Shown here: in pieces, positions 7,142 to 16,764 of the stretch | How positions within the stretch are numbered: position 1 is the first letter of the stretch | Layout: each line of letters starts with the position of its first letter | Source of the DNA: JACJYC01 sp964558465 | Lineage (GTDB): Bacteria; Bacteroidota; Bacteroidia; Chitinophagales; Saprospiraceae | DNA: 64,000 nucleotides | Assembly: GCA_964558465.1 (NCBI GenBank) | Contig: CAZLEF010000001.1 | Span: 1-64,000 of the forward strand | Reading direction: 5' to 3' | Notes under the pieces: model-generated | What the model saw: only the letters and a program-made list of their open reading frames with translations | What the model was told of the DNA's origin: nothing | Database searches by the model: none | Program-made: the position numbers and the translations under genes

Positions 7142-10100
7142 TCAGGAAGGGGAGTCCTTTTTGAGATCGCTCGGTTTGATCCCAAATTCCTCAATGAAGC
7201 AGCGGGTGAAATAATTGGGATCGGAAAAACCGACCTCATAAGCTACTTCCGATACATTCTTGTTGGTGGTGGAAAGCAGTTCTTTTGCTCTTTTCAGGCG
7301 GATAACCCGGATAAAACCCGTTGCCGAGCGGCCGGTCAGCGCTTTCAATTTGTTGTGCAGTTGGGTGCGGCTCACCCCGATCGCACGGCAAAAATCAGGC
7401 GTTGAAAATTCGGAATTATCCATCTCCCGCTCAACGATCATCCGGGCATTCAAAACAAACTGGTCTTCCAGACGGACCGCTTTGTCTTCGGAAGGGGTCA
7501 GGCGGCCGAGTGCGGAATAACGGTCCTGGAGTTGCTGCCTAAGCTCGATGAGCTTGCGGATCCGGACCTTGAGCTCCACCTCGTTGAAGGGTTTGTCCAG
7601 GTAAACGTCGGCGCCTCTTTCCAGGCCGGCGATGCGGTCCTCGACGGTAGCTTTGGCGGTCAGGAGGATGACCGGAATATGGCTGGTGCGAAAGTCCGTT
7701 TTCAAGGTTTGACAAAGCTGGAAACCGTCCATTTCAGGCATCATGACATCGCTGATGATGATGTCCGGGACCCGTTCGATGGCTTTTTGGACGCCCTCCC
7801 GGCCATTTGCTGCTACAACGACCCTGTACTCTCCTTTCAGGCAGGCCTGCATATAACCGACGACATCTGCATTGTCTTCTACGATCAATATTTCAGACAG
7901 GCCCTCCGCAGCAGAATGCTCCCAACCGGTTGGAGAAGGCGCCACCACGCCGGAAAAATTATCCGCAGGATCCGCTTCCCGGTCCGGGATTTCCGGCCCG
8001 GCCTTCACACCAGGATTTTCTGCGAGCGGCAATGTTACGGTAAAAACGCTTCCCATTCCAGGTGTGCTGTTCACGGTTAGTTCCCCCTTTAAAAAAATCA
8101 CCATTTCCCGGCAGAAAGTCAACCCAATACCCGTACCGCCTTCCTGGCGTGTAAAACTGTTGTCAACCTGGTAAAAACGTTCAAAAATTTTTGGCAATAC
8201 CTCGGGGGGAATTCCAATACCGGTGTCTTTTATTTTTGTTTGAAACCCGGGTTTTCCATGGATTTCCGCGTGCGAAATTTCTACATCAATATTCCCGTCT
8301 TCAGGGGTGAATTTAATTGCGTTGGACAGCAGGTTTGAAAAGATGGCGAGCAATTTTTCAGGGTCGTAATCTGTAAGGATGGTTTCCGCTTCAGAATGGA
8401 AATGCAGGGTGATCCCTTTTGACTCCGCCAGACTTTTAAAAGATTCGGAGATATAATTCAGATAACTCACCACGTTTCCCCTGACCCAATTGACCGACAT
8501 TGCGCCGGACTCCAGTTTGCTCAGGTCGAGCATCTGGTTGACCAATTCGAGCAACTGGCGGCTATTCCGCCGGATCATCGCCAGGCCTCTTTCCATCCAT
8601 TCACCGGAGTTGCTTTTTATTTTTTCCGCCATCCCCGAGATCACCGTCAACGGTGTGCGGAATTCGTGGGTAATATTGGCATACAAGCGGGATTTCAGGG
8701 TGTCCAGTTCTTTCAGGCGGTCGGCCTCTTTCTTTTCGTATTCCAGTTCGGTTCGAAGTTTCACCCTTTGTTTCTGGTATTTCAGAATGCCCAGGAAAAC
8801 CAGGACGATCACAGCAGCGTACAGTAATTTGGCCCACCAGGTTCGCCACCACGGCGGCGTGACGATCAATTGAACGGAGATGCCTTTTTCGTTCCAAACG
8901 CCATCCGCGTTGGAGGCTTTAACCCTGAACGTGTAGGTTCCCGGGTTGAGGTTGGTAAAAGTGGCCGATCTTTTATTCCCGATGGGTTGCCAGTTCTCGT
9001 CAAATCCTTCCAGCATATAGGCGTATTGGTTCGCTTTCGGGGCGGCAAAGTGAAGGGCGGCAAATTCGAAGGTGATGACCTTTTTGTTGTAGGGCAAAAT
9101 GATTTGTGTTGTTTCAGAAATGGACCGGGGGAGAAAGAAGGTATCCCTCGATTCCAGATCGGCTTCGGTTCGGGCGATAGGGGCCGGCCGGTTCAGCACT
9201 GAAAATCCGGTAAAGGCGATTTGCGGCGGAGTGGTGTCCGCCCTCAAGCTGTCAGGATGAAAAATATAAAGCCCCTCCTCGCCTTCATAAAAATGCTCGC
9301 CGGAAAACGGACTAATATAATTGCTGAAGGCATGGAATTTTTTATCCCAGACCCCATCCCACCGGTTCAGCGCGGTAAAGGTTTCCGTTGAAATATTGAA
9401 TTGGCAAATTCCGTCAAAAGTCAGGAGCCAGAGGTTTCCTTTTTTGTCACCCGAAACCCCAAAAACGGAGTTGTTGGTCAATCCGTCATTTACGGTATAG
9501 GCGTTAAAACGACCGGTTTTGCGGTCAAACCGGTTCAGGCCTCCGCCGTAGGTCCCGATCCAGAAAATGCCGTTTTCATCCTCATAAATGCTGAATGCCG
9601 TATCGTCGCTGATGCTTTGCGGGTTCTCGGGGTCGTGTACAAAGGAAGTAAAGGTTTCCGTGTCGTAATGGAATTGGTTTAATCCCCCCCGCGTGCCGAT
9701 CCAGAGGCCGCCGGAATTGTCCAGATAAATCGTTCTTGCATGATCGTTGCTCAGGGAAGCTGGGTCTGCAGGGTTGTGTACAAACCTTGTAAAATTATTT
9801 TTACCGGCATTGTACCGGCTTACGCCGGGGTACCAGGCGGCGATCCAGATATTCCCGAATTTATCCTCATGGATGTCCCGGATCGTATTTCCGGTCAGGC
9901 TGTTCGGGTTATTTTCATCGGATTGATAATGGGTAAAAGTCGCTTTTTCCGGGTCGAAAACAAAAAAGCCCCCCCGGGCTGTCCCCAACCATAACTGGCC
10001 GCCGGAAGTTTGATGAAAGCAGGTGATGCCCGTATTCCACGAATCTGTACCCGATTTGGGCAGATAAGGAAACGGTTTGTAAACCCCTTTTCGCCAGTCC

Positions 10101-11314
10101 AGTATGGCGAGCCCTTCCTTCCTAGGGATCAGCAATTCTCCCGGATTAAACTCCGCTACACGGTAGGCTTCAAAAATAGCGTTAAAGGTCTCTAATGGTT
10201 TTGTCGGATAGTGAATGACCTGCTGCGTTCCGGGGTTGTATTTGCTCAGTCCGAACACCCCGCTTCCCACCCAAATGAGACCGGTCCGGTCCTGAAACAG
10301 CGGGGATGCAGGGTTGGCGTTCAGACTCCGGGGGTCTTTGGGGTCGTTGTAAAAATGCTTGCTGGCATTCGTTTTCGGGTCATAAATAATTAACCCTCCG
10401 TTGCCGCCCAGCCATAATTTATTTTGCCGGTCTTCCAGTATTTCAAAAATATCGATATCCCAACCTGGATGCCCCAGCGAGTCCAGGGGAATCCGTTCAA
10501 AAGATCGGGTCTTCGCTTCAAACCGGTTAAATCCGGACAATGTGCCGACCCAGATTGAACCGGCATGGTCTTCAGTCACGGCAAAAACCGCATCGTGCGA
10601 AAGACTGGAACCATCCAAAGGGTCGTTGCGGAACCGGGCGACCTTCCGGGTGACTTCGTTCCAGAGAAAGATGCCCTCGCCTGTACCCACCCATAACAGG
10701 CCGGAGCGGTCTTCCAAAATCCGGAAAACCTGAATTTCGCCCACATCAAAAGGCGCGTCTTTCAGTTGTTTGGCCGTGGGAACCCCTTTGTCGGCCGGAT
10801 CAATACATTTTAAACCTTTGTCTGTACCGACCCACACCATTCCCGCCTTGTCCTGATAAATATGATTGACCGTTGCTCCCCGGGGGAAACGGGTAAATTG
10901 CTCCGTTTTGGGATCGAAACTATTCAGACCGCTTTGGGCGCCGACCCAGAGCGTTCCGTTTTTATCTTCCAGGATGTAATTGACCTTGTTGTCGCTGATA
11001 CTGACCGGATCGCCGGGGTCATGCCGGAATGTCTGAAATTCATATCCATTGTACCTGGATATACCGTCCAGGCTTCCGATCCAGAGGAATCCTTTCCGGT
11101 CCTGGGTAATGCAATTGATCGTGACGGCGGGCAAACCATCCTCTACCGAAAAGTGCTCAAACCGGAGTTGCCCGGGTTGGCATATTCCCAAACCGGCTTT
11201 GAAAAAAAAAGTGGTGAATAAAACCAATAAAAACACCGCGGCAGGGTTTTGCCGGGTTTTGACAGGTAAAACAGCGCCGTTCTGATAAACGGAGTAACAA
11301 AACAGGGTTTTCAT
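7142..11314 (-). CDS. Hybrid two-component system protein: propeller sensor, histidine kinase, receiver and AraC regulator
   Basis: 1390 residues. Order: signal or anchor sequence (1-46); about fourteen propeller repeats of the type GLLWVGT.GG.NRFD with the pattern D..G.IWVGT (50-720); Y_Y_Y domain (about 735-800); membrane segment near 825 (LLYAAVIVLVFLGILKY); HisKA with the phospho-accepting His in NITHEFRTPLTV (about 882); ATPase boxes NLLSNAIKFTP, DTGIGIPP and GGTGIGLTF; receiver with the acceptor Asp in ISDVMMPEMDG (about 1189); AraC domain at the end. The protein senses a ligand in the periplasm and binds DNA without a separate regulator. Homologues control polysaccharide use loci; no such locus is adjacent, so the ligand is unknown. 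It is closely similar in layout to the gene at 12269 on the opposite strand. Confidence 0.95.
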   Translation of the reverse strand: MKTLFCYSVYQNGAVLPVKTRQNPAAVFLLVLFTTFFFKAGLGICQPGQLRFEHFSVEDGLPAVTINCITQDRKGFLWIGSLDGISRYNGYEFQTFRHDPGDPVSISDNKVNYILEDKNGTLWVGAQSGLNSFDPKTEQFTRFPRGATVNHIYQDKAGMVWVGTDKGLKCIDPADKGVPTAKQLKDAPFDVGEIQVFRILEDRSGLLWVGTGEGIFLWNEVTRKVARFRNDPLDGSSLSHDAVFAVTEDHAGSIWVGTLSGFNRFEAKTRSFERIPLDSLGHPGWDIDIFEILEDRQNKLWLGGNGGLIIYDPKTNASKHFYNDPKDPRSLNANPASPLFQDRTGLIWVGSGVFGLSKYNPGTQQVIHYPTKPLETFNAIFEAYRVAEFNPGELLIPRKEGLAILDWRKGVYKPFPYLPKSGTDSWNTGITCFHQTSGGQLWLGTARGGFFVFDPEKATFTHYQSDENNPNSLTGNTIRDIHEDKFGNIWIAAWYPGVSRYNAGKNNFTRFVHNPADPASLSNDHARTIYLDNSGGLWIGTRGGLNQFHYDTETFTSFVHDPENPQSISDDTAFSIYEDENGIFWIGTYGGGLNRFDRKTGRFNAYTVNDGLTNNSVFGVSGDKKGNLWLLTFDGICQFNISTETFTALNRWDGVWDKKFHAFSNYISPFSGEHFYEGEEGLYIFHPDSLRADTTPPQIAFTGFSVLNRPAPIARTEADLESRDTFFLPRSISETTQIILPYNKKVITFEFAALHFAAPKANQYAYMLEGFDENWQPIGNKRSATFTNLNPGTYTFRVKASNADGVWNEKGISVQLIVTPPWWRTWWAKLLYAAVIVLVFLGILKYQKQRVKLRTELEYEKKEADRLKELDTLKSRLYANITHEFRTPLTVISGMAEKIKSNSGEWMERGLAMIRRNSRQLLELVNQMLDLSKLESGAMSVNWVRGNVVSYLNYISESFKSLAESKGITLHFHSEAETILTDYDPEKLLAIFSNLLSNAIKFTPEDGNIDVEISHAEIHGKPGFQTKIKDTGIGIPPEVLPKIFERFYQVDNSFTRQEGGTGIGLTFCREMVIFLKGELTVNSTPGMGSVFTVTLPLAENPGVKAGPEIPDREADPADNFSGVVAPSPTGWEHSAAEGLSEILIVEDNADVVGYMQACLKGEYRVVVAANGREGVQKAIERVPDIIISDVMMPEMDGFQLCQTLKTDFRTSHIPVILLTAKATVEDRIAGLERGADVYLDKPFNEVELKVRIRKLIELRQQLQDRYSALGRLTPSEDKAVRLEDQFVLNARMIVEREMDNSEFSTPDFCRAIGVSRTQLHNKLKALTGRSATGFIRVIRLKRAKELLSTTNKNVSEVAYEVGFSDPNYFTRCFIEEFGIKPSDLKKDSPS

Positions 11315-11366
11315 ACGGGTGGTTTTAGGATAGAAAGCACGGAATCTGTAATCAGATAGCTTGTTA

Positions 11367-11394
11367 CAAATGTAATAATTTTCATGGCGAACAA
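11367..11394 (-). promoter_or_regulatory. Possible Bacteroidota promoter for the first hybrid sensor gene
   Basis: On the minus strand TACATTTG (11374-11367) matches the -7 consensus TAnnTTTG, with a TTG 17 bases upstream (11394-11392). That spacing is a little short. The start codon is about 50 bases downstream. Confidence 0.35.
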
Positions 11395-11453
11395 TAATAC
11401 GATTTGATTGGGCGCAAACCAGATTGTCGCAGCGAAAAAGTCCTTCTATTAAT

Positions 11454-11562
11454 GTGAGTTTTGGACAGGATTATGGATATATCGATTGAATGCGTCGATT
11501 TGAAATAAACTTTCGGCCGGTCCGCTGGACCGTTTCGTGGCAGACCGCTATCCAAAACTCAC
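11454..11562. mobile_element. MITE-like element with terminal inverted repeats
   Basis: The sequence gtgagttttgga at 11454-11465 is matched exactly by its reverse complement at 11551-11562. With one mismatch the repeats extend inward to 15 bases. The 109-bp unit contains no reading frame. No convincing target-site duplication is visible, so it could also be a large regulatory hairpin between two divergent transcription units. Confidence 0.4.
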
Positions 11563-11583
11563 TATATCTTAGCGTCAAAAAAA

Positions 11584-11733
11584 ATGACCGGGGAAGAATT
11601 TATGGCCCTGGCCAGCAGAAGGATTCGCCGGCTTATCTCTAAAAATTTGGGCTCGCCGCGGCTTGTTGACCGACAATTCGGTTTGCGCCCATTTGATTTT
11701 TATATTGTATCTTTCGAAGACGCAAAGGCTTGA
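11584..11733 (+). CDS. Short ORF of 49 residues, coupled to the next gene
   Basis: Begins MTGEEFMALASRRIRRLISK and ends with TGA overlapping the TTG start of the following frame (ttga). The overlap suggests translational coupling, or that a frameshift has split one gene in two. No family is recognised. Its composition (basic first half, hydrophobic FDFYIVSFED end) and its position between a possible mobile element and a second regulator give no further hint. It could be a spurious frame. Confidence 0.35.
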   Translation: MTGEEFMALASRRIRRLISKNLGSPRLVDRQFGLRPFDFYIVSFEDAKA

Positions 11734-12257
11734 GAAAGAGACTGGTCAATCCTTTGGAACCGGCGGCCGGCAGGTATATCTATGAAAATGAAATCATCTT
11801 TGAAATGGATCTGAAACGGAATATTTACACGGACTACGGAGCGGAAGAAAAAAAGGAACAAAAAATGAAACTCCACAAAAAGAAGAACCTTTTTTACCTG
11901 AATATATTTGTAGAAAAAGAAGGCGTATCCGGGTGGCAGACGATTTTTATCGCTGAAAAACCCGGCGGAATGATCGCCAAATCGATTAACACGCAATACA
12001 TCCGGGATCATATCGAAGCCCTCGGCCAAATCACCCCCTTCGAAGAAATGCCCGGCCAGGACCTGTTGATGGACCCTAATGAGCAGGAACTCGAGGCCTT
12101 GCTTGCCGACGAACAATTCCTGGAGGTGCTGCTGGACCTGGAACGGGTGGGGCGCGCGCCCGCACGGTGGTTCAAATGGTGGTGGGTTGGTGCGGGAATG
12201 TTGGTTCTGGCAGGGATAGGCGTGTTCCGCAAGACAAGGATGACTGCAAACCAGTAA
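11730..12257 (+). CDS. Unrecognised protein with one C-terminal membrane segment
   Basis: 175 residues from a TTG that overlaps the previous stop; an in-frame ATG at 11805 would give a shorter form. The middle is charged (EEKKEQKMKLHKKK, then NLFYLNIFVEKEGVSGWQTI), followed by an acidic stretch (DPNEQELEALLADEQFLEVL) and one hydrophobic segment near the end (WWVGAGMLVLAGIGVF). This tail-anchored layout places most of it in the cytoplasm. I do not recognise the family. It lies immediately before the second hybrid sensor on the same strand and could be co-transcribed with it, though the inverted repeat at 12313-12384 falls between them. Confidence 0.5.
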   Translation: MRKRLVNPLEPAAGRYIYENEIIFEMDLKRNIYTDYGAEEKKEQKMKLHKKKNLFYLNIFVEKEGVSGWQTIFIAEKPGGMIAKSINTQYIRDHIEALGQITPFEEMPGQDLLMDPNEQELEALLADEQFLEVLLDLERVGRAPARWFKWWWVGAGMLVLAGIGVFRKTRMTANQ

Positions 12258-12268
12258 ACAAATGCCGT

Positions 12269-15200
12269 ATGGAGGCGCTGGAAACGTATAAGAAATTATT
12301 CTTCGCTGCCGCAGGTTTTGTGCATTTATGGGAAGGCGCCGCCTTTAGGGGACGGGGGCGAGCGTGGGCAAATGCACAAAACCTACTGCCGTTGAGTATA
12401 GTCAAATACCTTTTTATTGTATTTCCTTTCATGGTGGATGCCCAGGAAAAAGCCGGGCGCGACCATTTTACCATTGAAGACGGCTTGCCCTGCTTGCTTG
12501 TTGAGGCCATCATGCAGGATAAAAAAGGATTTCTTTGGCTGGGTATGGAAGAAGGGCTGACCAAATTTGACGGATACGAATTTAAGACCTGGTTCCATCA
12601 GCCGTTTGCAGAAGGGGAAAGCCCCAATGCACCGCATATAACCGCTTTAATGCAGGACAATGAAGGGTATATCTGGCTGGGTACCTTTGGAAGCGGCATC
12701 AACCGGTTTGACCCGGTTACGGAAACTTTTGAATACTTTGTGCATGCCCCGGAGGATCCCGGCAGCCTTTCCAATAATTATATCCAGGCGCTGGCGCCCG
12801 ATAATCAGGGCGGGATCTGGATCGCTACCAATCATGGTTTGAACCGACTCGATCCGAAGACAAAAAAAATTAAAAGGTATTATTTCGCTGAGGGCCAAAA
12901 ACGAGGCGATGACCTCAACAATATTACCCGAATTTCTATAGATAAACAGAATACGGTTGTGGCCGGAACCGCTTCCGGGCGTTTGTTATCCGTCGACAGT
13001 GGGGGGAAGACCAGGAATCTAACAGCGGAAGCGGGGCTCAGTTTTTTTAATTATCCCATTACTGCCATCCTTCAATCCGAAGACGGAAAGTATTGGATCG
13101 GTACCTCCGGTGCGGGTGTCTTTGTACTGGATGAAAATTATCGCCTGACAGAGCGCATTCACACAAACAGCGATCCGCCCATTTCCAGCAATATCGTCAA
13201 AGCCATTTTTAAGGAAGCTTCCGGAATTATACTGATCGGTACATCAGAAAATATTGATTTTTTTGATCCAAAAACCAGGAAATGCAAACCTCATTTCAAC
13301 AACCCGGACCTGCCGGATCAGCGCGCCATTCATATCCGTTCTATTTTTCAGGATCGTTCCGGCGTTATCTGGATGGGTGTTGAAAATGGCGGATTGCATT
13401 TTATCAAAAGAAAGAAGTTCGACAATAAAATTAAATTCAAGGTTCATACAAGGGGTTTTTATCAATCAGACAGCGATCAACTGTTTATTGGTTCAGAAGG
13501 ATTGGGGTTATGGGCAGTGCAGGGGTGTTGCGAGCCGGAAACCCAACGCCTTATCAGGATCAGTTCACCGGCGTTCAACCCAAAATCTGTTCATTGTCTG
13601 ACCAGAGACAAAGCGGGCTTTTATTGGGTCGGGACCAATGACCAGGGGTTGTTCAGGCTTCAACTGGACGCCAATTTGAAAATTACGCAGGTACGCCAAT
13701 TTAAAAGGGATCCGGCAGATCCGTTCTCAGTTGTCCATAATTATATATGGGCTTTATACCTGGACAAAAATGACCGGCTTTGGGTGGGGACCAAAGGCGG
13801 ATTCAGCATTTTAAACCTGTCTGATCCTGAAAATCAAAAATTTATTAATTTCGAATATACGCCCGACAATGCTTTTGGATTGCTGAACAATGAGATCCGG
13901 TCCTTCCAGATCGACCGGGAAAACAGGATGTGGATCGGTACAAGGGGTGGTGTGAACCGGTTTTTATTGCCGTCCGACCCCGGCGAGCTGCATCCCTCCA
14001 GGATAAAAATGGAACAATTTACCCACAACGAAAAAAACCGTACAAGCATCAGTTCCAACAGCCTACTGACCATTCTGCTTTCAAAAAAAGGAGAAATCTG
14101 GTTGGGCACCGCTGGAGGCGGGTTTTGTAAATACGAACCGGAGATCAACGGATTTTCACATTATACCACAAAAGACGGACTCTCCAATAATATAGTATAT
14201 GCGATTTTGGAGGACGATCAGGAAAGACTTTGGATAAGTACCAATTTTGGCCTTTCACTTTTTGACCCCGTCGGGAAAACCTTCACAAATTATTCCCCGG
14301 AAGAAGGCCTTCAGGGGTTCGAGTATACCGGTTTGTCCGCTTTAAAGGGGCCGGACGGTGAATTCTATTTTGGGGGAGGTAATGGATTTGACCGCTTTTC
14401 CCCGGAGCAGGTGACCTCCATGCCGCGGGGTTCGCCACCCCCGGTCGCTTTTACAAGGTTTGAAATATTTGACGAAAAGTACGCTGAAAAAGGCGCCAAT
14501 GGCAGATCCAATAAAAATATAGCCGACCGGGATAAAATAACCCTTGCATATGACCAGAATACCTTCTCAATCGGGTTTGTCGCTTTGGATTTTAACTCTC
14601 CGTCCAAAAATCAATATGCCTTTCAATTAGAGCGTTATGATCGCGATTGGATATCGGGCAGCGCCTCATCCCGAACCGCCACCTATACCAAAGTCCCCCC
14701 CGGGCATTACACCTTCCGGGTCAGGGCGTCCAATGCGGAAGGGGTCTGGAATGAACAAGGCATTTCGCTTGATCTCATCATACGACCGCCCTGGTGGCGA
14801 ACCAATCTTGCCTATCTCTTCTACTTTCTGTCCGCCGGATTGATCGGATATTCTTTTTTCCGTTACCAACGTCAGCGCTGGCGTTTGAAATCCGAACTCG
14901 AGTGGGAAAAAAAGGAAGCCATGAAGTTGAAAGAACTGGACGAAGTCAAGAACCGGCTTTATACCAACATTACCCATGAGTTCCGGACGCCCCTGACCGT
15001 AATCACCGGTATGGCAGATAAGATCCGGGAAGAACCGGCCAGGTGGCTCGACCCGGGCATCGGCATGATCAGGCGCAACAGCTATCAATTGCTGGACCTT
15101 GTCAACCAGATGCTGGAACTGAAAAAACTGGAAAGCGGTACAACAAAAGTCAATATGGTGCAGGGAAACGTGATCAGCTACCTGGCCTACCTCTCCGAAT

Positions 15201-16474
15201 CGTTTGATTCGCTTGCCAAAAGTAAAGGAATATCGTTGCACTTTTTACCGGATACGCCGGAAGTCATCATGGATTACGACCGGGAAAAATTGCTGCGCAT
15301 CGTATCCAACCTGCTCTCCAACGCGGTGAAATTTACGCCGGCGGGCGGACATATTTACCTCGAGATCAAAAAGCCGGACAACCCTGAACCCGGATTTCTG
15401 CAAATCGTGGTCAGAGATACCGGAGCGGGGATCCCCGCCGATAAACTGCCCTTTGTTTTTGACCGGTTTTACCAGGCGGATGATTCGCCGACCAGAAGGG
15501 CGGAAGGCGCCGGCATCGGTCTGACCCTCACGCGGGAAGTCGTCCGGCTTTTGGGTGGCGACATTCAGGCCGAAAGCCGGCCTGGAAAGGGGAGTTTGTT
15601 TACAGTAAGGCTGCCCATTGAAAAAACAGCGCCGCTGCATGAAGAATTTGGGTCAAAACCGGAATTTTCTTCCGAACCGGCTACTGAAACAACCATGCCG
15701 GCAACGGCCCCGGCAGAAGATTCGGCCAGGCCTTCCCTGCTGATCGTGGAGGATAACGCCGATGTGGTGCAATATCTGCAATCCTGCCTGGAGAAAGAGT
15801 ACCACCTTCTGTTAGCAGGCGACGGACTGGAAGGGATCGAAAAAGCCATCGAGTGGGTGCCGGATATCATCATCAGCGACGTCATGATGCCCGGAAAAGA
15901 CGGTTTTGAGCTCTGCAACACCCTGAAGAACGACGAGCGGACCAGCCATATCCCGATCATCCTGCTCACGGCCAAAGCCGACTCCGATTCCGTGCTGCAG
16001 GGGTTGGAACGCGGGGCCGACGCCTATCTCTCCAAACCCTTCGATGAGAAAGAACTCAGGGTGCGGCTCAGGAAACTGATCGAATTGCGGAAAAAACTGC
16101 AGGCCCGGTACTCCGCCATGGAAGTCCTGCCGCCGAGCAACGACGCGGGCATCCGGATGGAAGACGCTTTTCTGACCAAAGCCCGGAAAATGGTAGAAGA
16201 CCGGTTGGACGACCCGAATTTATCGCTCCACGACCTTTGCCGCGCCTTGACGGTCAGCCGTACCCAACTGCACAACAAACTCAAGGCCCTGACCGGCCGG
16301 TCGGCTTCCTCGTTCATCCGGATCATTCGCCTGCAAAAAGCAAGGGAATTGCTCAAGGCCACCAGGATGAACGTGGCCGAAGTTTCCTATGAGGTAGGAT
16401 TCAATGACCCGAATTACTTCTCCCGCTGTTACGCGGAAGAGTTTGGGGAACGGCCGAGTGAGAAGAGGAGATGA
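12269..16474 (+). CDS. Second hybrid two-component sensor kinase/AraC regulator
   Basis: About 1401 residues from ATG 12269. A TTG at 12392 would give a compact signal peptide (MSIVKYLFIVFPFMVDAQ) and may be the real start, because the region before it contains a 15-bp inverted repeat and is not conserved in the paralogue. From ATG 12269: propeller repeats about 60-740; Y_Y_Y about 750-830; membrane segment about 844-864; HisKA His in NITHEFRTPLTV (about 902); ATPase boxes NLLSNAVKFTP and DTGAGIPA; receiver Asp in ISDVMMPGKDG (about 1205); AraC domain from about 1310. The stop codon lies inside a tandem-repeat array. A direct-repeat operator with a promoter follows at 16652, ahead of a LytTR gene that is a likely target. 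Confidence 0.93.
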   Translation: MEALETYKKLFFAAAGFVHLWEGAAFRGRGRAWANAQNLLPLSIVKYLFIVFPFMVDAQEKAGRDHFTIEDGLPCLLVEAIMQDKKGFLWLGMEEGLTKFDGYEFKTWFHQPFAEGESPNAPHITALMQDNEGYIWLGTFGSGINRFDPVTETFEYFVHAPEDPGSLSNNYIQALAPDNQGGIWIATNHGLNRLDPKTKKIKRYYFAEGQKRGDDLNNITRISIDKQNTVVAGTASGRLLSVDSGGKTRNLTAEAGLSFFNYPITAILQSEDGKYWIGTSGAGVFVLDENYRLTERIHTNSDPPISSNIVKAIFKEASGIILIGTSENIDFFDPKTRKCKPHFNNPDLPDQRAIHIRSIFQDRSGVIWMGVENGGLHFIKRKKFDNKIKFKVHTRGFYQSDSDQLFIGSEGLGLWAVQGCCEPETQRLIRISSPAFNPKSVHCLTRDKAGFYWVGTNDQGLFRLQLDANLKITQVRQFKRDPADPFSVVHNYIWALYLDKNDRLWVGTKGGFSILNLSDPENQKFINFEYTPDNAFGLLNNEIRSFQIDRENRMWIGTRGGVNRFLLPSDPGELHPSRIKMEQFTHNEKNRTSISSNSLLTILLSKKGEIWLGTAGGGFCKYEPEINGFSHYTTKDGLSNNIVYAILEDDQERLWISTNFGLSLFDPVGKTFTNYSPEEGLQGFEYTGLSALKGPDGEFYFGGGNGFDRFSPEQVTSMPRGSPPPVAFTRFEIFDEKYAEKGANGRSNKNIADRDKITLAYDQNTFSIGFVALDFNSPSKNQYAFQLERYDRDWISGSASSRTATYTKVPPGHYTFRVRASNAEGVWNEQGISLDLIIRPPWWRTNLAYLFYFLSAGLIGYSFFRYQRQRWRLKSELEWEKKEAMKLKELDEVKNRLYTNITHEFRTPLTVITGMADKIREEPARWLDPGIGMIRRNSYQLLDLVNQMLELKKLESGTTKVNMVQGNVISYLAYLSESFDSLAKSKGISLHFLPDTPEVIMDYDREKLLRIVSNLLSNAVKFTPAGGHIYLEIKKPDNPEPGFLQIVVRDTGAGIPADKLPFVFDRFYQADDSPTRRAEGAGIGLTLTREVVRLLGGDIQAESRPGKGSLFTVRLPIEKTAPLHEEFGSKPEFSSEPATETTMPATAPAEDSARPSLLIVEDNADVVQYLQSCLEKEYHLLLAGDGLEGIEKAIEWVPDIIISDVMMPGKDGFELCNTLKNDERTSHIPIILLTAKADSDSVLQGLERGADAYLSKPFDEKELRVRLRKLIELRKKLQARYSAMEVLPPSNDAGIRMEDAFLTKARKMVEDRLDDPNLSLHDLCRALTVSRTQLHNKLKALTGRSASSFIRIIRLQKARELLKATRMNVAEVSYEVGFNDPNYFSRCYAEEFGERPSEKRR
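12313..12384. repeat. 15-bp inverted repeat ahead of the second hybrid sensor
   Basis: aggttttgtgcattt (12313-12327) is matched exactly by aaatgcacaaaacct (12370-12384) across a 42-base, GC-rich loop. It lies upstream of the TTG at 12392. It may be an attenuator-like hairpin in the 5' untranslated region or a small insertion unit. Confidence 0.6.
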
Positions 16475-16550
16475 GGAGATGGGGAGATCAGGAGATGGGG
16501 AGATCAGGAGATGGGGAGATCAGGAGACCAGGAGATGGGGTGATGGGGTG
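16466..16550. repeat. Tandem repeat array (gagatggggagatcag unit) starting inside a stop codon region
   Basis: About three near-exact copies of a 17-base unit plus degenerate copies. The TGA stop of the hybrid sensor (16472-16474) is part of the array. It ends in ggggtgaaacgcaatgcttt, which resembles the hairpin at 58628-58660. Confidence 0.8.
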
Positions 16551-16651
16551 AAACGCAATGCTTTCACTACGCTCTATGTTTTTCTTTTTGCCCCATATTA
16601 TATTGATAATCAATTAATTAAAAATTGTTGATTGATTTTTTTACCTGGCGT

Positions 16652-16716
16652 GAACATATGTGCTGATGATACGAACATATATGCTTGCGACATAGGAGGA
16701 TTGCCGGATATATTTG
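16652..16716 (+). promoter_or_regulatory. Direct-repeat operator and promoter upstream of the LytTR gene
   Basis: Half-sites gaacatatgtgc (16652-16663) and gaacatatatgc (16673-16684) are spaced 21 bp apart, two helical turns, as expected for AraC-type binding. The -7 element TATATTTG is at 16709-16716, with a TTG at 16685-16687 as a possible -33 element (21-base spacer). The gene starts 49 bases downstream. The surrounding 75 bp recur at 19310-19384 with the same internal spacing. Confidence 0.7.
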
Positions 16717-16764
16717 AGGGCTCATTTACTTGTTTTGCATCATCGGTAAACAAACCTCGTCGTC

